Origin: Scolanthus callimorphus
Taxonomy: Eukaryota; Cnidaria; Anthozoa; Actiniaria; Edwardsiidae
Reading direction: 5' to 3'
Assembly (NCBI GenBank): GCA_033964015.1
Contig: CM066919.1
Span: 18,912,146 to 18,976,145, forward strand
Length of the DNA stretch: 64,000 bases
In this document: one piece after another, positions 47,251 to 58,600 of the stretch
How the letters are laid out: each line of letters begins with the position of its first letter
Position numbering within the stretch: the first letter of the stretch is position 1
Translations under genes and position numbers: made by a program
Notes under the pieces: model-generated
Databases searched by the model: none
Told to the model about the DNA's origin: nothing
What the model saw: the letters and a program-made list of their open reading frames with translations, nothing else

Positions 47251-48414
47251 TGTTTTAGAACATGATCAATGCCACGAAGAAAGTATTTTGAAAGTTTTTG
47301 TGCTAGCTTGTCATTGACATATCATTACAGAGCATTGTTCAGAGCCATACTTCATCCAAGGCTTTTTACAATAGTAGTGTCAATCAAAGCCTTGTGTGTG
47401 TGAATGAAAAGATCTACCGGACAAAGCGGTGTGTTTTGAGTGCTCTAATTAATTTCCAAGTGTTTGTTTTTGAGACGATAGCAGTTGAAACTGGCCATAC
47501 TGGAGTTGCTGACAGGTTTCGTTCCCGAAGGCGAAGTCAGGTAAGAAATGAAAATATTCTATCGCAAGCTTTTGTAATGGATTCCTCGACACCTATGGCC
47601 CAAGGAAAAGGGAGAAAGAGGAAAGCGTACATAAAATCTCGGTCTCGTTATCAGAATTCGTAAATCCGTAAAGTTTTGATCGAAGACCGGAAATTGAACT
47701 CAGAAGTCGCATTACAGCGGAACATTTGGTAAAACATACTTTTGAATTGACAATCTGTTTCTTCCCGGGGCTTTCTTATGAGAATTGCAAGAGCGCTCGT
47801 GTTCGAGGCTGGCAAAATTCGAAGTTTGTTTTAGCAATTTGAGACTCAAATGTTTTTTCAAATGCTCGAGACAGCCAAGAGTTGAGTGAATCAGACAATA
47901 AACCGATGTGAAAGTTGGAAGTTTTTTTCCTTAAAAATACAGTACGTTATACATGAAAAGAACATCAAAATGCAAAATGTTCGTGGAGAAACTTTTAGGT
48001 ATTTGCTATGCTTAACTACAGAACAAAAAGCTTTGTTCTTAGGGGGCTCTCGCACGCTTGATGGCCACTTCTGACAAGAAAATAGCTCAAATCGCAATCC
48101 AATTCCATCGTCTTGATAACTGGTCAAAACAACCTAGAATTGCATTTGTCCAACACTTGAAAGGTTTTCTATAAATCTGGAGGATTATTTTGATTACTAC
48201 GGGAAAATATGCATGTGTTTTTTGCGGTTACTATTTTACTTAACTTAAGGTTCTTAATTTTTTGCCTAATAAAACTTCGAATTCTTATAAACGTGGTTAT
48301 TATAAACAAATTGTTGAAAATGTACTAATTTTGATTTGTTTATTTTGTTATAGAAAGATGTTGGAGAGAGACTTGAAATAAAGGGCTATTTTGCAAAAGA
48401 TGACAATGAAGTCA
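47251..48414. other. Spacer with one unidentified ORF
   Basis: The ORF 47394-47663 (ALINFQVFVFETIAVETGHT.., then a basic RFRSRRRSQ directly before a GTAAGA donor at 47540) looks slightly exon-like, but no family is recognised. Nothing else is supported. Confidence 0.25.
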
Positions 48415-48631
48415 ATAGACCCAATCGGCTAACGGTGTTTACATCATGTTGCCACCCAATTCAGATCATGTGATTATTCCTTTGGGTGGTTACAATTGTT
48501 CATCTTATACATACTGGCATGCGCTCGGTCGTGTGTAAGAAATTGGACAATTGTAACCACCCAAGGGAATCATCACATGATATGAATTGGGTGGCAACAA
48601 GATGTAAACACCGTTAGCCGATTGGGTCTAT
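48415..48631. mobile_element. Hairpin MITE, best-preserved copy of its family
   Basis: The ends ATAGACCCAATCGGCTAACG and the reverse CGTTAGCCGATTGGGTCTAT enclose arms with GCCACCCAATTCAGATCATG. The family matches 5289-5500 and its unit B equivalent. There is no clear target duplication and no coding capacity. Confidence 0.7.
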
Positions 48632-48688
48632 GTTTTCCTTTATTTTGCAGAGTTGGTTGTGTCAAGTGGCGAGGGAAGAACAGGGTGT

Positions 48689-48849
48689 GGTTTGTACATA
48701 GTCATTAGTATTCATGCCCCTAGTCATTAGTATTCTCTATGTTGCACCTTGGTTTTCTTTGTTCTTCTTCAAGAGAACAATGAAAATGCAAGGTGCAACC
48801 AGAGAATATTAATGACTATGAGCCTGATACTAATGACTATGTACAAACC
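48689..48849. repeat. Hairpin MITE with CATAGTCATTAGTA ends
   Basis: GGTTTGTACATAGTCATTAG at the left and its complement at the right enclose the arms TTGCACCTTGGTTTTC and GAAAATGCAAGGTGCAA around a CTTCTTCAAGAGAAC centre. Confidence 0.7.
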
Positions 48850-50831
48850 CCTAATTTTCCCTATTGTTCAATGCCCTCGCCGCTTGACGCTTTAGTTTCT
48901 ATGGGATATAGGGGGCGCAAATGCCGGTTGCTGATTGGCTGAGTGGCATTGGTCATGTTCTAATGTCTGTTATGTATTGTGGCGGGACTGATAGTGAATA
49001 GCTGCACATTATCAGACATAATACCATCAGCACCGTTCCTCGACAGATCTCCTTTGCTAATCGATAAACAGAACAGATTAGAGTTGCGTAACAGAAATTG
49101 CGCAGCGCCGATATGTCAGGAGAAACATATAAACCAGCGGTCGTGTGAAAAGCACAGTTTCGTAGAGCAATAAACCAATCAAACATTCAATAATGATTCA
49201 ATCAATGTTTGCTTATTTCACAGTGATAATAATTAAGTTTAAGTTGATACAGGTATTAACAATTCGATGGATCTATTTACAAGTAATGGATCGTTCAGTT
49301 CTAGGTGGTAGGAGTGGAGGGTGGGAGGCCTGTCCGGAGATCACCATGTGCAGTAACCCACCATGTTGCTCTGGATCGACCTCCTGCAAGCATTTTCTCT
49401 GCGGACGTTGAATGATTCTAATTCTACCAGCTTACTGTTCCTGTTATTTTCTATTTAGGGTTTCGCGACATGTTCAGTGGGGATCCACAAGGTCGGTTTC
49501 ATCATGATCTTATTTTCTTTCAGGGTTTCGTGACATGTTCAGTTGGGATCCACAAGGTCGGTTTCATCATGATCTGTTATGGCGTGACAGACGCCGCCTT
49601 CTCGTACATACTGGGCCGTCTGGCGCAGTACACGGGTCGTCTGGCCATATTTATTAGCGGCTTACTGGTCCATATTACCGTTATCATCGTCATGTTATCA
49701 TGGAGCCCTGATTCCGAGCTCATCTCCGTGTTCTACATACTCGCGGCGCTACAGGGCTACTGTGACGCGGTCTGGCAGACACAGGTTAATGGTAGGTTAC
49801 CATAGCGATGCGCTGTTGCTATAGTAACGCTATGTTACGCTAGCGACGCTGCGCTGTCAGTGACTCCATATCCCAATGATCCGCGTTGAGCATGATGTTG
49901 AAGAAGTCAACTCAAAGCCACTTGTCAAAGTTATCCTCTCGTAATATCAAGGCCGAATGTCAAATTTCGAAGTTTTAGCGTGCGCATCAAGGTCGGTTTT
50001 AGGACCGGTTAATCAAAAAATGGTTCCTAGTGATTACACCAACTACCACAAAGACTGATGGCCCTTGTTGACCGGTTCTTGGGCCGAGCTTGTTGTACTT
50101 TAGAAAGTGGTATGTACAAATATTACTGTAGTATAAACTAACACCGCCCATGCAGAGCTTTTTCTGAAGGGGGAGGGGGGGAGGGGTGTTGCCCCCCAGT
50201 TTTTTTTTTCAAACATGCAGTTATTTCACATACTGGGCTGTAAATGTTCGTTTGAGTTTGAACGTTCCCTGAAAACTACCATGTGTTTTTATGTGTCGTT
50301 GTGTCGTGCCACCGTAATTTTTGGGGGCTTGCTACGGCTCTGCCTGCGTATAAGTAACTTATAAGTAACAGGCTCTTGGATGGCTCTTGGCCGGTACCCG
50401 CCACCTCCCCTGAAAACATTGGGTACCAGTGGAGTGTACAAGTGTTTTGACCTCTTCCCTTACTAGCTGCTATGCCATAAAGTTTATCTATTTCCGGCCA
50501 ATTAACCTCCTGGTTCAAATTCCTCCTTAGCATTATACGGAATCTACTTCTCCGACAATCAAGAAGCAGCATTCTCTAACTACCGACTATGGGAGTCCTT
50601 GGGGTTCGTCGTTGCCTTTGCTTATTCCAACTGGCTCTGTTTACGTGTCAAGTTGATTATTTTGCTGTGCGTGCTAGTGCTGGGCGTGGCACTCTACCTC
50701 GTGTCCGAGTGGGTGCATAGAAAACACGTGCAGGCGATGGACGTACAAAATGAGAAGACTGGAGGCGAGGAGATGAATCCACTGACGAGTAAAGACTAGG
50801 AAAAGCACAGCCTTGTCCCAAGCTTCTGGGT

Positions 50832-50864
50832 GGGCTTCCTGTGGCTAGGTCGCACAGGAAGCCC
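50832..50864 (+). other. 3' UTR stem-loop, copy C
   Basis: GGGCTTCCTGTG pairs perfectly with CACAGGAAGCCC around a 9-nt loop. The first stem base lies 33 nt after the stop codon (TAG 50797-50799). The same stem appears 33 nt after the stop of the duplicated tail (51014-51050) and 33 nt after the stop of copy D (63780-63805). It is absent from A and B. A role in mRNA processing or stability is only inferred. Confidence 0.6.
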
Positions 50865-50933
50865 ATTAAGAACGGCGGGAATTAAATAGACTGGGGAAAA
50901 CGCCTAAGTCTAACGAGTCTATCGGTAGTTAGG

Positions 50934-51050
50934 ATGGACGCACAAAAGGGAAAGACTGGGGGCGAGAAGAGTAAAGACTAGGAGAAACGCAGCCTTGTCC
51001 ATGGGGCTCAGGGGCGGGCTTCCTGTCGTTACGTAGCACAGGAAGCCCGC
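50934..51050 (+). repeat. Tandem duplicate of the exon 4 tail and 3' stem-loop, copy C
   Basis: A second, degenerate copy of the last coding bases reads MDAQKGKTGGEKSKD and stop (50934-50981). It is followed by AGAAACGCAGCCTTGTCC and a 13-bp stem GCGGGCTTCCTGT/ACAGGAAGCCCGC at 51014-51050. It lies about 190 bp behind the original. Confidence 0.75.
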
Positions 51051-51212
51051 ACTTCCAGGACCAGACTGGAAAAACGCCAAAGTCGATGGGTAGTTATGAG
51101 GGTGCGCAGCTATTGTGCAGTGTATCAAGTTTAAGTAAGAATAGATAGTTTCTTTCCGGAGCTTTAGTTTCAGTGGCGAGAAGGTAAAATAACTAACCTG
51201 AAGATCAGGCAG

Positions 51213-51525
51213 AATAAAAACTTGAATGTTTGATTAACAGCTTATATAATTTTCATAATACTAGAGACGAAAATTTTAACAATTTTAGATGTTAGATCTT
51301 TATGTATCCATGTATCTTTTTGTGTCTTTCTGTTACGTTTTATCACGTGACACACTCCACTTGTATGTATCTATTTCACGTTTGAATTTAGACGTTATTT
51401 TATTTATAGTAGTTACCAAATGTAAATAAATATTCACCATTACCTGAAGAAGGTCGGTACTGGCTGACCGAAATATCGTGTAAATGAAATTAATAAGCTG
51501 TTAATCAACCATTCAAGTTTTTATT
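51213..51525. mobile_element. MITE with 33-bp inverted ends and a ribozyme-like motif
   Basis: AATAAAAACTTGAATGTTTG at the left is mirrored by CATTCAAGTTTTTATT at the right, with GATTAACAGCTTAT shared next to it. Near the right end CTGAAGA (51444-51450), a GGTC..GACC stem and GAAA (51470-51473) resemble a hammerhead core (CUGANGA..GAAA), but one extra base follows CTGAAGA. Confidence 0.5.
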
Positions 51526-51934
51526 ATTTCTTACATATATATCTACTGGTTGATAGGTCCTTTATTGGATCCAGCTTCAGTTTTACTTGTAAGCGTCCTG
51601 CAAATACTTCAAAATTTATTCATGAAGATCAGGCCCTCCCTCGTTTAAAAAGAAATTCCGCCCGATGCTCAAAGCTAGGAATAATAAAAGTTTGCTTTCA
51701 CGTGTTACGAACCGCTTTGCCAGATGGTCTGATAAAACAGAAAAGCATAACCATTACTCGGGCTCTCGACAGTAGTCAGCCAAACTTGTTAACATTCAAT
51801 ATTTCAGTATGGAGTGAGGTCACGAGACATGTCACGTGACACGTGACTAAATAGTGAATTGGAGAATACATCTAACAATACAACTTTGGTGAAAATGGAT
51901 ATAGGCCTCAGCTATACAGACATCGTATTCGATC
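51526..51934. other. Spacer, nothing recognised
   Basis: It is AT-rich, contains TCACGTGACACGTGAC at about 51832-51847, and has no gene-like frame. Confidence 0.4.
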
Positions 51935-52150
51935 ATGGGGGGGGGGGGGAGGGGGACTCCCATATTTTTTGGCCGGGAATGATCGTCGTATCTTTTAGGG
52001 TTGGTTTGGTCTCTTTTAGGGGTGATCTTGATCTTCAATAAATTTTAGGCAGATTGGTATCTTTTAGGGCCGAAACTGTGTCCAAATTGCTTTTTCTCTA
52101 TGGTGCTTCTAAAAACCGTGTAAGAAAGAGAGATTAGACGATGAATTAGA
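51935..52150. mobile_element. Solo end of the GGGGGACTCC MITE family
   Basis: GGGGGACTCCCATATTTTTT (51952-51971), then CTTTTAGGGTTGG and CTTTTAGGGCCG motifs, match one half of 53183-53643 in reverse. The other end is missing. Confidence 0.65.
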
Positions 52151-52760
52151 AACAAGTTTTGAACCTTGAGTGATTCGCTTATCTAATGTGCTCGCGTGAT
52201 GCGGGTAGTTAATGCTCTCCACGTGAGTCTCCCATAGCTCAGCGGTAGAACGTATTCTAGTCAAGGTGGTGAAGAGGAGTATCCATCACGAATCACGAAG
52301 TTACACATTTATCGTTGATAATTTCCTTAAATTGTACAGGAGTGCAAGAAAATCACGAATTACGTGAATTACGGAAGAAAAAAAAATCGAAAAACATGAA
52401 TCACAGCATTCACACTTGCAAGCCACGGATCACTAGTGAGACATCTTTCATTCGAAGCACGGCTTTGATTTTCCCGTTTTTTACGCGGATCACGAGCCAA
52501 CATTTGGCCCTATCGCGGATCCACGTTTCTAGACGAAGATGCAGAGTTTTTGGTATATGCGTTGTTATGTATGTTGACATCAGAAATAATAACCCGATCT
52601 TTTGTCAAGATGTAGGGCTTGCAGCTATGTTTGTTATAAAAAACAAAAAGACTCATCTGATTTGCACCGTAGGGTTTTTTAAATTTACGGGTGCAAATTT
52701 GCATCTTTAAGGCATTGTTTTAGTTATAGGAAATGGTGTGTACCTGATTGCTCGAAAAAA
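52151..52760. other. Spacer with a tRNA-like 5' half
   Basis: CCCATAGCTCAGCGGTAGAA at about 52232-52251 matches a tRNA D-arm/A-box, but no T-arm follows, so it is a fragment. CACGAATCACGAAG-type motifs recur nearby. No gene is seen. Confidence 0.3.
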
Positions 52761-52768
52761 AAATAACG

Positions 52769-52862
52769 AGTCCCCAGCAGGAATCGAACCTGCGACCCTT
52801 CTGATACCCGTGTACGCTCTGATCGACAGATACGAGGAGTCAACTAAGGCGTCGGCCACAGA
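52769..52862 (-). tRNA. tRNA-like sequence, probably pseudogene or SINE head
   Basis: On the minus strand the B-box GGTTCGATTCC (complement at 52780-52790) sits in a perfect T-arm GCAGG..CCTGC and is followed by GGGGACTC. Upstream GTGGCCGACGCCTTAGTTGA resembles an A-box/D-arm. The 5' acceptor strand complementary to GGGGACTC is not found, so a working tRNA is unlikely. Confidence 0.35.
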
Positions 52863-53182
52863 GGAATCTACCGTGAGATATCGTGAGTAACCTAACAATT
52901 AGGCTAGTATATGTGTGAAAGACCAATACGAGGGATCACTGATTCTCCGTCAACCATTTCGTTTAACAAAATTATTTTATAAAACTTGCCAATCGTCTGC
53001 CTAAACAATACATAATTATTTATTGTACTTGAAGTTTGTCCAAGAAAATGAAAGGAACTGAAATTCGCATTAGTTAAGATTACCTTAATACTTCAAGTCG
53101 CACATCAAACCTGTGTTTTGCACACTCATGTTTTTTAACTGCACCCACCACTTATTTTGCACACTCAATAATCCAAACCCCC

Positions 53183-53611
53183 GGGGGGGGACTCCCATAT
53201 TTTTTGACCGGGATGATCGTCAGAAATTTTCAGTTTCACCCCCTAAAAGATACCAAACATGGCGGGCCATGGCGTGGCTCAAAGAATTTATTACCCTAAA
53301 AGATACCCTAAAACATGAGTTGTTATGTACCAAGTAGGCGCGAAGGACACAGGTATAGGTGAAAGATACCCATCAAGAAATTTCCGTGTTTGTTTCTAAT
53401 TTATCGTCTTCTCGAATCGAAAAATCTCTCTTCTTACACGGTTTTTAGAAGCACTATCATAAGAAAAAACAATTTGGACATAGTTTCGGCCCTAAAAGAT
53501 ACCAATCTCCCTAAAATTTATTGAAGATCACGATCACCCCTAAAAGAGACCAAACCATCGTGATTTTAACCCCTAAAAGATACGACGATCATCCCCGGTC
53601 AAAAAATATGG

Positions 53612-53642
<31 letters not shown>

Positions 53643-53643
53643 G
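53183..53643. mobile_element. MITE with GGGGGACTCCCATATTTTTT ends
   Basis: The inverted ends GGGACTCCCATATTTTTTGA and its complement carry inward-facing copies of CCCTAAAAGATACC. The flanks TCCAAACC match on both sides (8-bp target duplication). Poly-G/C runs at the ends are long. A second full copy is at 56313-56836 and a single end at 51935-52150. Confidence 0.8.
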
Positions 53644-53741
53644 GGTCCAAACCACGTGCCGCAAAATGTTCACTTCACACCGAAATAACCTGGACATAAA
53701 AACAAACTCCGCACTTTAGTAGACACACTTGCGCTCTATTA

Positions 53742-54085
53742 TTATACATTGTACTAACTATCTTGATTCTGTTTGGCTAAAAGCGCGCGATTTACTTTGG
53801 AACCACGCACTGCTGATTCTTGAAGAAAATCAGCTAGCTGATTCTTGATTCTACGCTCGCAATGCACCATGGCACTTGAGCATCATGGGACTATTTAACA
53901 AGTCACTTGTGTAAAACAAACTGCTTGACAGAAAAACAAACTTTGTTAATCGCAAAAGTATTTTTACTGAATCAATGTATAATAAAACAATTAATTATTG
54001 AATTCTTTTTTTTTTATTCCGGAATAAACAACATCTCGCCATACATGGAATCAGGCTTGGTCTTCCACTTGTCTCGATATTGTAA
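53742..54085. mobile_element. Inverted copy of the 0.4-kb MITE (30847-31242 family)
   Basis: TTATACATTGTACTAACTAT at the left, GCGCGCGATTTACTTTGGAA, AATCAGCTAGCTGATTCTTG and GAATAAACAACATCTCGCCA match the unit B element in reverse. The inner end is degraded after about 54060. Confidence 0.65.
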
Positions 54086-54394
54086 AATTCACAGACTAGA
54101 AATTGGGACCGGGCAGTACGAAAGACCATGCCAAATGCCCGAGGAACGTATACTGTATGCACTAATCTGATTCAAAAGAACAGAAGACAAACGATACTTT
54201 TTAGCAAGATGTACACTTTATAAAGGGGCCAAGAAATGCGTAGCCTGAGTTTGATTTTAAGTGGGCGTCGAGATGCTTGATGGTATGGAACGAAAGAATT
54301 TGATAAAAAAGACTACAAGGAAAATGAATACGTACTACCAGTAAAGGGGCGAGTGGGTACGTTTAGAAATGTTTTCAAAAGGGTGAAAAGATAA

Positions 54395-55001
54395 TGCACC
54401 AGTCAATTGACAGCCCCGCACCACCCCATTCGCGCATTAGCGGGGCATTCACTTTTTGGCAAATGAAAGGCAGTGAGCGCCTCGGTTTGCGGGGACAATC
54501 TGAGAGGTGAATGCACCGTCCCCAGGGTAATAATTAAGAGTGAATGCGCTCCTTGCCCAATGAATTTAGAAGATAACACAAAGGATTTTTACTCACTGAA
54601 AAGAGTCATGTCAATGGTGCCCAGTTTTCAATGCAGCCGCAGCCGATCGCAAAGTGTAATAAAACCATATTTTTCTACTTGCATGTACTTTCGCTAGTGT
54701 AGATTAAAATTTAATACATGTAATTCAAGTAACAAAAATCTGTATTTGTCGTGTCTTTTGTGAAGTAAAGGGATGTTCATATGGAGGTGAAGCAGCCCGG
54801 AAAGCGGGCTGGTTCCTGTTGTGTTGTGTCCCGGGGAAGAGAGTGACGATCCCCGCTCGATGTTCTGTGTGGAAGCCATGAAAGAAAGTGCATCTCCCGA
54901 CCAACGGGGCAGTAATGTAGTGTGAATTCTGTACGAAAGCCCCGCTAGTACCCCGCTAATGCGCGAATGGGGGGGTGCGGGGCTGTCAATTGACTGGTGC
55001 A
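54395..55001. mobile_element. 607-bp TAA-flanked transposon
   Basis: The ends TGCACCAGTCAATTGACAGC and the complement match for about 50 bp. TAA flanks both sides (54392-54394 and 55002-55004). A 3-bp TAA duplication fits PIF/Harbinger-type elements. No transposase is present. Confidence 0.8.
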
Positions 55002-55147
55002 TAATAACTCCATGATCTAGGTTTTTAAGTTATTTATACATTTCTCTGGTTTCATAGTGTTTGGTATATTTAGGCGTATTTGTTTTTTAGTTCATTTGGC
55101 TAAAAGTATTTTTTTTTTTGGAAACTTCAAGGGCCTGCAGGATTTAT

Positions 55148-55652
55148 TTAAGCAATTATTGGATGAGGTTTTTGTGATCTCCAGAATAAGGCAATGTCGA
55201 GACAGGTGGAATCAGGCGAGGCCGTGAGGCCGAGCCTGATTCCAGATGGCGAGACATTGTTTATTCTGGATATCACAAAAACCGAATTCAATAATTGTTT
55301 TATTATACATTGATTCAATAAAAACACTTTTTTTCTGTCAAGCAAGTATCTTTTAATAGGGAAAACATTCAAGTGCCCTAGTCCCTTGATGCACTGCTCG
55401 CGTAGAATCAAGAATCAGCTAGCTCAAAGTCGGGTATACATCCGTGTAAGAACCATTCACAGAGGACACCATTGTGTTCAGTATTTCATCATGATTCGTT
55501 CTACTAAACAAAAGAGGCTTTGTGATGCAACTCGTGAACAATACACAGGTTCTACACGGAGGTAGAGCCTCAAAGTGCGTGATTCCCCGAAGAAGAGCGC
55601 ACGCTCTTAGCCAATCATAATGGAAGTAGTGGGTACAATGTATAGTAATTTT
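55148..55652. mobile_element. 0.4-kb MITE family copy carrying an insertion, upstream of copy D
   Basis: AAGCAATTATTGGATGAGGT through CAATGTATAGTAATT matches 30847-31242. About 140 bp of unrelated sequence (55433-55570, with an inverted pair GTGTAAGAACC/GGTTCTACAC) interrupts it. It ends about 50 bp before the first coding exon of copy D. Confidence 0.7.
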
Positions 55653-55698
55653 TATTATTATCCACATTTTTTCATTGTCCACAGGAAACTTCCTTAAA

Positions 55699-58600
55699 AT
55701 GGCAGACAATGAGGAAGGAACCAGTGATGAAAAGAAGTTAACAGAAAGCGAACTACAGCAAATAAACGAAGGAGAAAACGACTATGGAACACAGAGGAAT
55801 CCAGCAACAGACGAGAAACCTATAGAACCATCAGATCGGGAAGCCATTTCAGTGCCTCTAAATCCTGAAGCATACAGACGTGAGAGATTCCGAATTCTAA
55901 AGAATTTGCTCGTAGTAAGCCTGGGTTTTCTGTTTTTGTTTACTGCATTTCAGTCCCTGCAGAACCTACAGAGCAGCCTAAACCCCGACAAAGGGCTCGG
56001 TACAGCAAGCCAGAGCGTTATTTACGTCGCTCGGTTTCTGTCATGTTTGTTGGTACCTCCACTCATGATCGGGAGGCTTGGGTGCAAGTGGACACTCGTC
56101 TTGTCTATGATCGCCTATGTATTGTTTACTGCAGCTAATTACCATGCGAGATGGTGGACCATGATACCTGCCTCTATATTATTAGGTCAGTATTCATATA
56201 TTATTCAAAAATATATTATATCTATTTTTGTTTAACTACCGTTCGATTTGTATAAATTGCTTGTACTGTGTAATTTTCATAATTCTGCGAACTCTGCGCC
56301 AACTAACAAACCCGTGGGGGACTCCAATATTTTTTTGTCGGAGATGATCGTCGGAAATTTTCAGTTTCACCAATTTCACCCCTAAAAGATACCAAACATG
56401 GCGGGCCGGCGTGGCTAAAAAAATATATTATCCTGAAAGATACCCTAAAAGATGAGGTCTTATGTACCAAGTAGGACCCTAAAAGATGAGGTCTTATGTA
56501 CCAAGTAGGACCCTAAAAGATGAGGTCTTAATGTACCAAGTAGGCGCGACGGACACAGGTAACAGGTGAAAGATACCCATCAAGAAATTTCCGTGTTTGT
56601 TTCTAATTTATCGTCTTCTCGAATCGAATAATCTCTCTTACTTACACGGTTTTTAGAACACCATCATAAGAAAAAACAATTTGGACACATTTTCAGCCCT
56701 AAAAGATCCAATCTCCCTAAACTTTATTGAAGATGACGATCACCCCTAAAAGAGACCAAACCATCGTGATTTTAACCCCTAAAAGATACGACGATCATCC
56801 CCGACAATAAAATATTGGAGTCCCCCCCCCCCCCGGGCTAACAAACCGCGATTTGGCTTCCGTCAATCAGACGAGTGAACGGCTCTAGATTATCCGCAGG
56901 CTTTCAAAAATGGTTTTAGCAAATAAGGATTACCTAGGCTTCAAAATCAAATTTTCCACCAAAAAATGTAAACGAAACTTCCATTCGCCAGTCTTAGGGA
57001 TAGCATTATTCCACTCTTCTGGTGGTGTCAAAATTGCTCAGAATTAATCGTTGTATAATATACTACCGAAATCACTAAACTGCCGGCACCCTCGAAAATT
57101 TGATCGATCGTTTGTCAGTTTCGGTTCGCTCGTCTGGCTGTTTTGATTGATCCAAATGGTCACGTGACATTTAAATTTTTGCATCAAACAATGGAAAAAG
57201 CGTGTTTTCCATGGTTTGGTACAAAATTTAAATGTCACGTGACCATTTGGATCAATCAAAACAGCCAGACGAGCGAACCGAAACTGACAAACGATCGATC
57301 AAATTTTCGAGGGTGCCGGCAGTTTAGTGATTTCGGTAGTAACAATATAGCTGATGTTCGAGGGCGTATAAAATATGTTTTGGCGACCATCATAGCCGAT
57401 ACTCGCGCGGGCTCTAATATATTACAGGGATCACTACCTTACTGTGGTGGAGAGGTTTGTGGCCCCAATGACCTCTAGAGCATTGTATGTCGGTGGGTCT
57501 CTGGCTGCTGGTAGGGCCATCCATGCTGAATAGGTCGAAAGGTAGGGGCCAGACGAAGAGTGATCCCACACTCCCCTCTTCCAAGAGGTTAGAGGTTGGT
57601 CTAGGGCTAACAGCCCTTTATCGTAAAAACGATATGTTACAGAATCATCGAGGAGAAAGTTTCAATAACCGATCCTGGGGGTGGCAGGGAAAGTTGGACG
57701 CGACACAGTGAAAGCCAATCGGAAGCTGTGAGGCCGAATGGACTACTGACTCTCAGGAAGATCATTAGAATAGGGAATTGGAATGTCAGGACTATGAACG
57801 TAGCAGGAAAGGCGGCGCAGATAGCCAAGGAAGTGCGTACTGCATCTGTTCTGGCTTTAAGCGAGGCGTGATGGAATTAGGCTTGAAGAGTGGTATTGTC
57901 AACTGGAGAAGGGTTTTGTTCCCAGGTGAAGTTGGAGGAGAGATTTGTAGTGTGAGGTGCAAGGACTAGGGTTGAGTTGAACGGAGCTTGGAAATCGGGT
58001 GCGATATGGAGGCGGAAACTCACTCAAATTCAATTTCAGACCGGGTATTGTAACTATGAATTTGGCCACTTGTAACAAACAATTTGCAATTAAATTTAGC
58101 ATTATGAAACGAGTTAATTTGGAAAATATCTAATACTTTGAGTCGAGCAAAAAGAGGAGCTGAATGTGCGCGGTACTCTGAGTTGGTACAGCTCGCTTTT
58201 GTAAAAAGAAGATTCTGTTTAAGATGTATATGTGGAAGACCAAACAGTAGAACAGTATGATAAATAAGGATAAATCGATGGCCTATGCTCCGCAAGGGGT
58301 GAAGGGCCTAAGTAAAGAAGTAAAACTGATTCTCGTCCATCGAAAATGTTAGTAATGTTCCTATAAACGTCTTGTTAAAATTGTTCCCTTCTATCGTAGT
58401 GCCAGATACTCGTTTATTCTAAGGCTGCAAATTTAGCTGTGTATGGGGAATTAAACAGGCTACCCAGCACACAGGGCTATAATTTATTCATCGTTCGTAA
58501 AGGAAAAGAAGAAAGGATAAATAAAGCAATGAAGATTTCTTATCAAATTTTGTGAAAGTTCCATTTATCATATGCAATCAGAAACATGCAATTGATCCAA

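Larger units (their letters stand above)
39446..48962. other. 9.5-kb composite insertion in intron 2 of copy C
   Basis: Intron 2 of A and B reads GGCATTATGTCTGTTATG without a break. In copy C the left part stops at about 39445 and the right part resumes at about 48963. Everything between is foreign to the array and is itself a mosaic of elements listed separately. A TAATG shared near both edges could be a target duplication but is not clean. Confidence 0.65.
38159..50799 (+). pseudogene. UNC93A: UNC-93A-like copy C, broken and chimeric (4 exons)
   Basis: The exon equivalents are 38159-38520, 38846-39396, 49524-49791 and 50531-50799. Exon 1 has the same 5' truncation as copy B, one missing A near 38235 and one extra T near 38370. 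The first change gives RILKICS followed by TAG, so the exon is closed. Both changes lie in short homopolymers, so sequencing error must be excluded. Exons 2 to 4 are open. Intron 2 is about 10.1 kb because 39446-48962 is foreign to the other copies. The 5' half closely resembles copy B. The 3' half resembles copy D instead: no LINE in intron 3, an unshifted tail ending GGEEMNPLTSKD, and a 3' UTR stem-loop. I infer a chimera of a recent duplicate and an older resident gene, or gene conversion. Confidence 0.75.

Noticed and set aside
52769..52862. Functional tRNA gene
   Set aside because: The T-arm is perfect but no 5' acceptor strand pairs with GGGGACTC, and the distance between the boxes is long; a pseudogene or SINE head is more likely.
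55675..55698. Upstream TTG start giving MSTGNFLK before MADNEE in copy D
   Set aside because: A splice acceptor (CCACAG) lies within this stretch, and the ATG at 55699 gives the natural N-terminus.
57487..57711. Host ORF before the LINE endonuclease fragment
   Set aside because: It belongs to the 5' leader of the RTE-like LINE and is not a separate gene.
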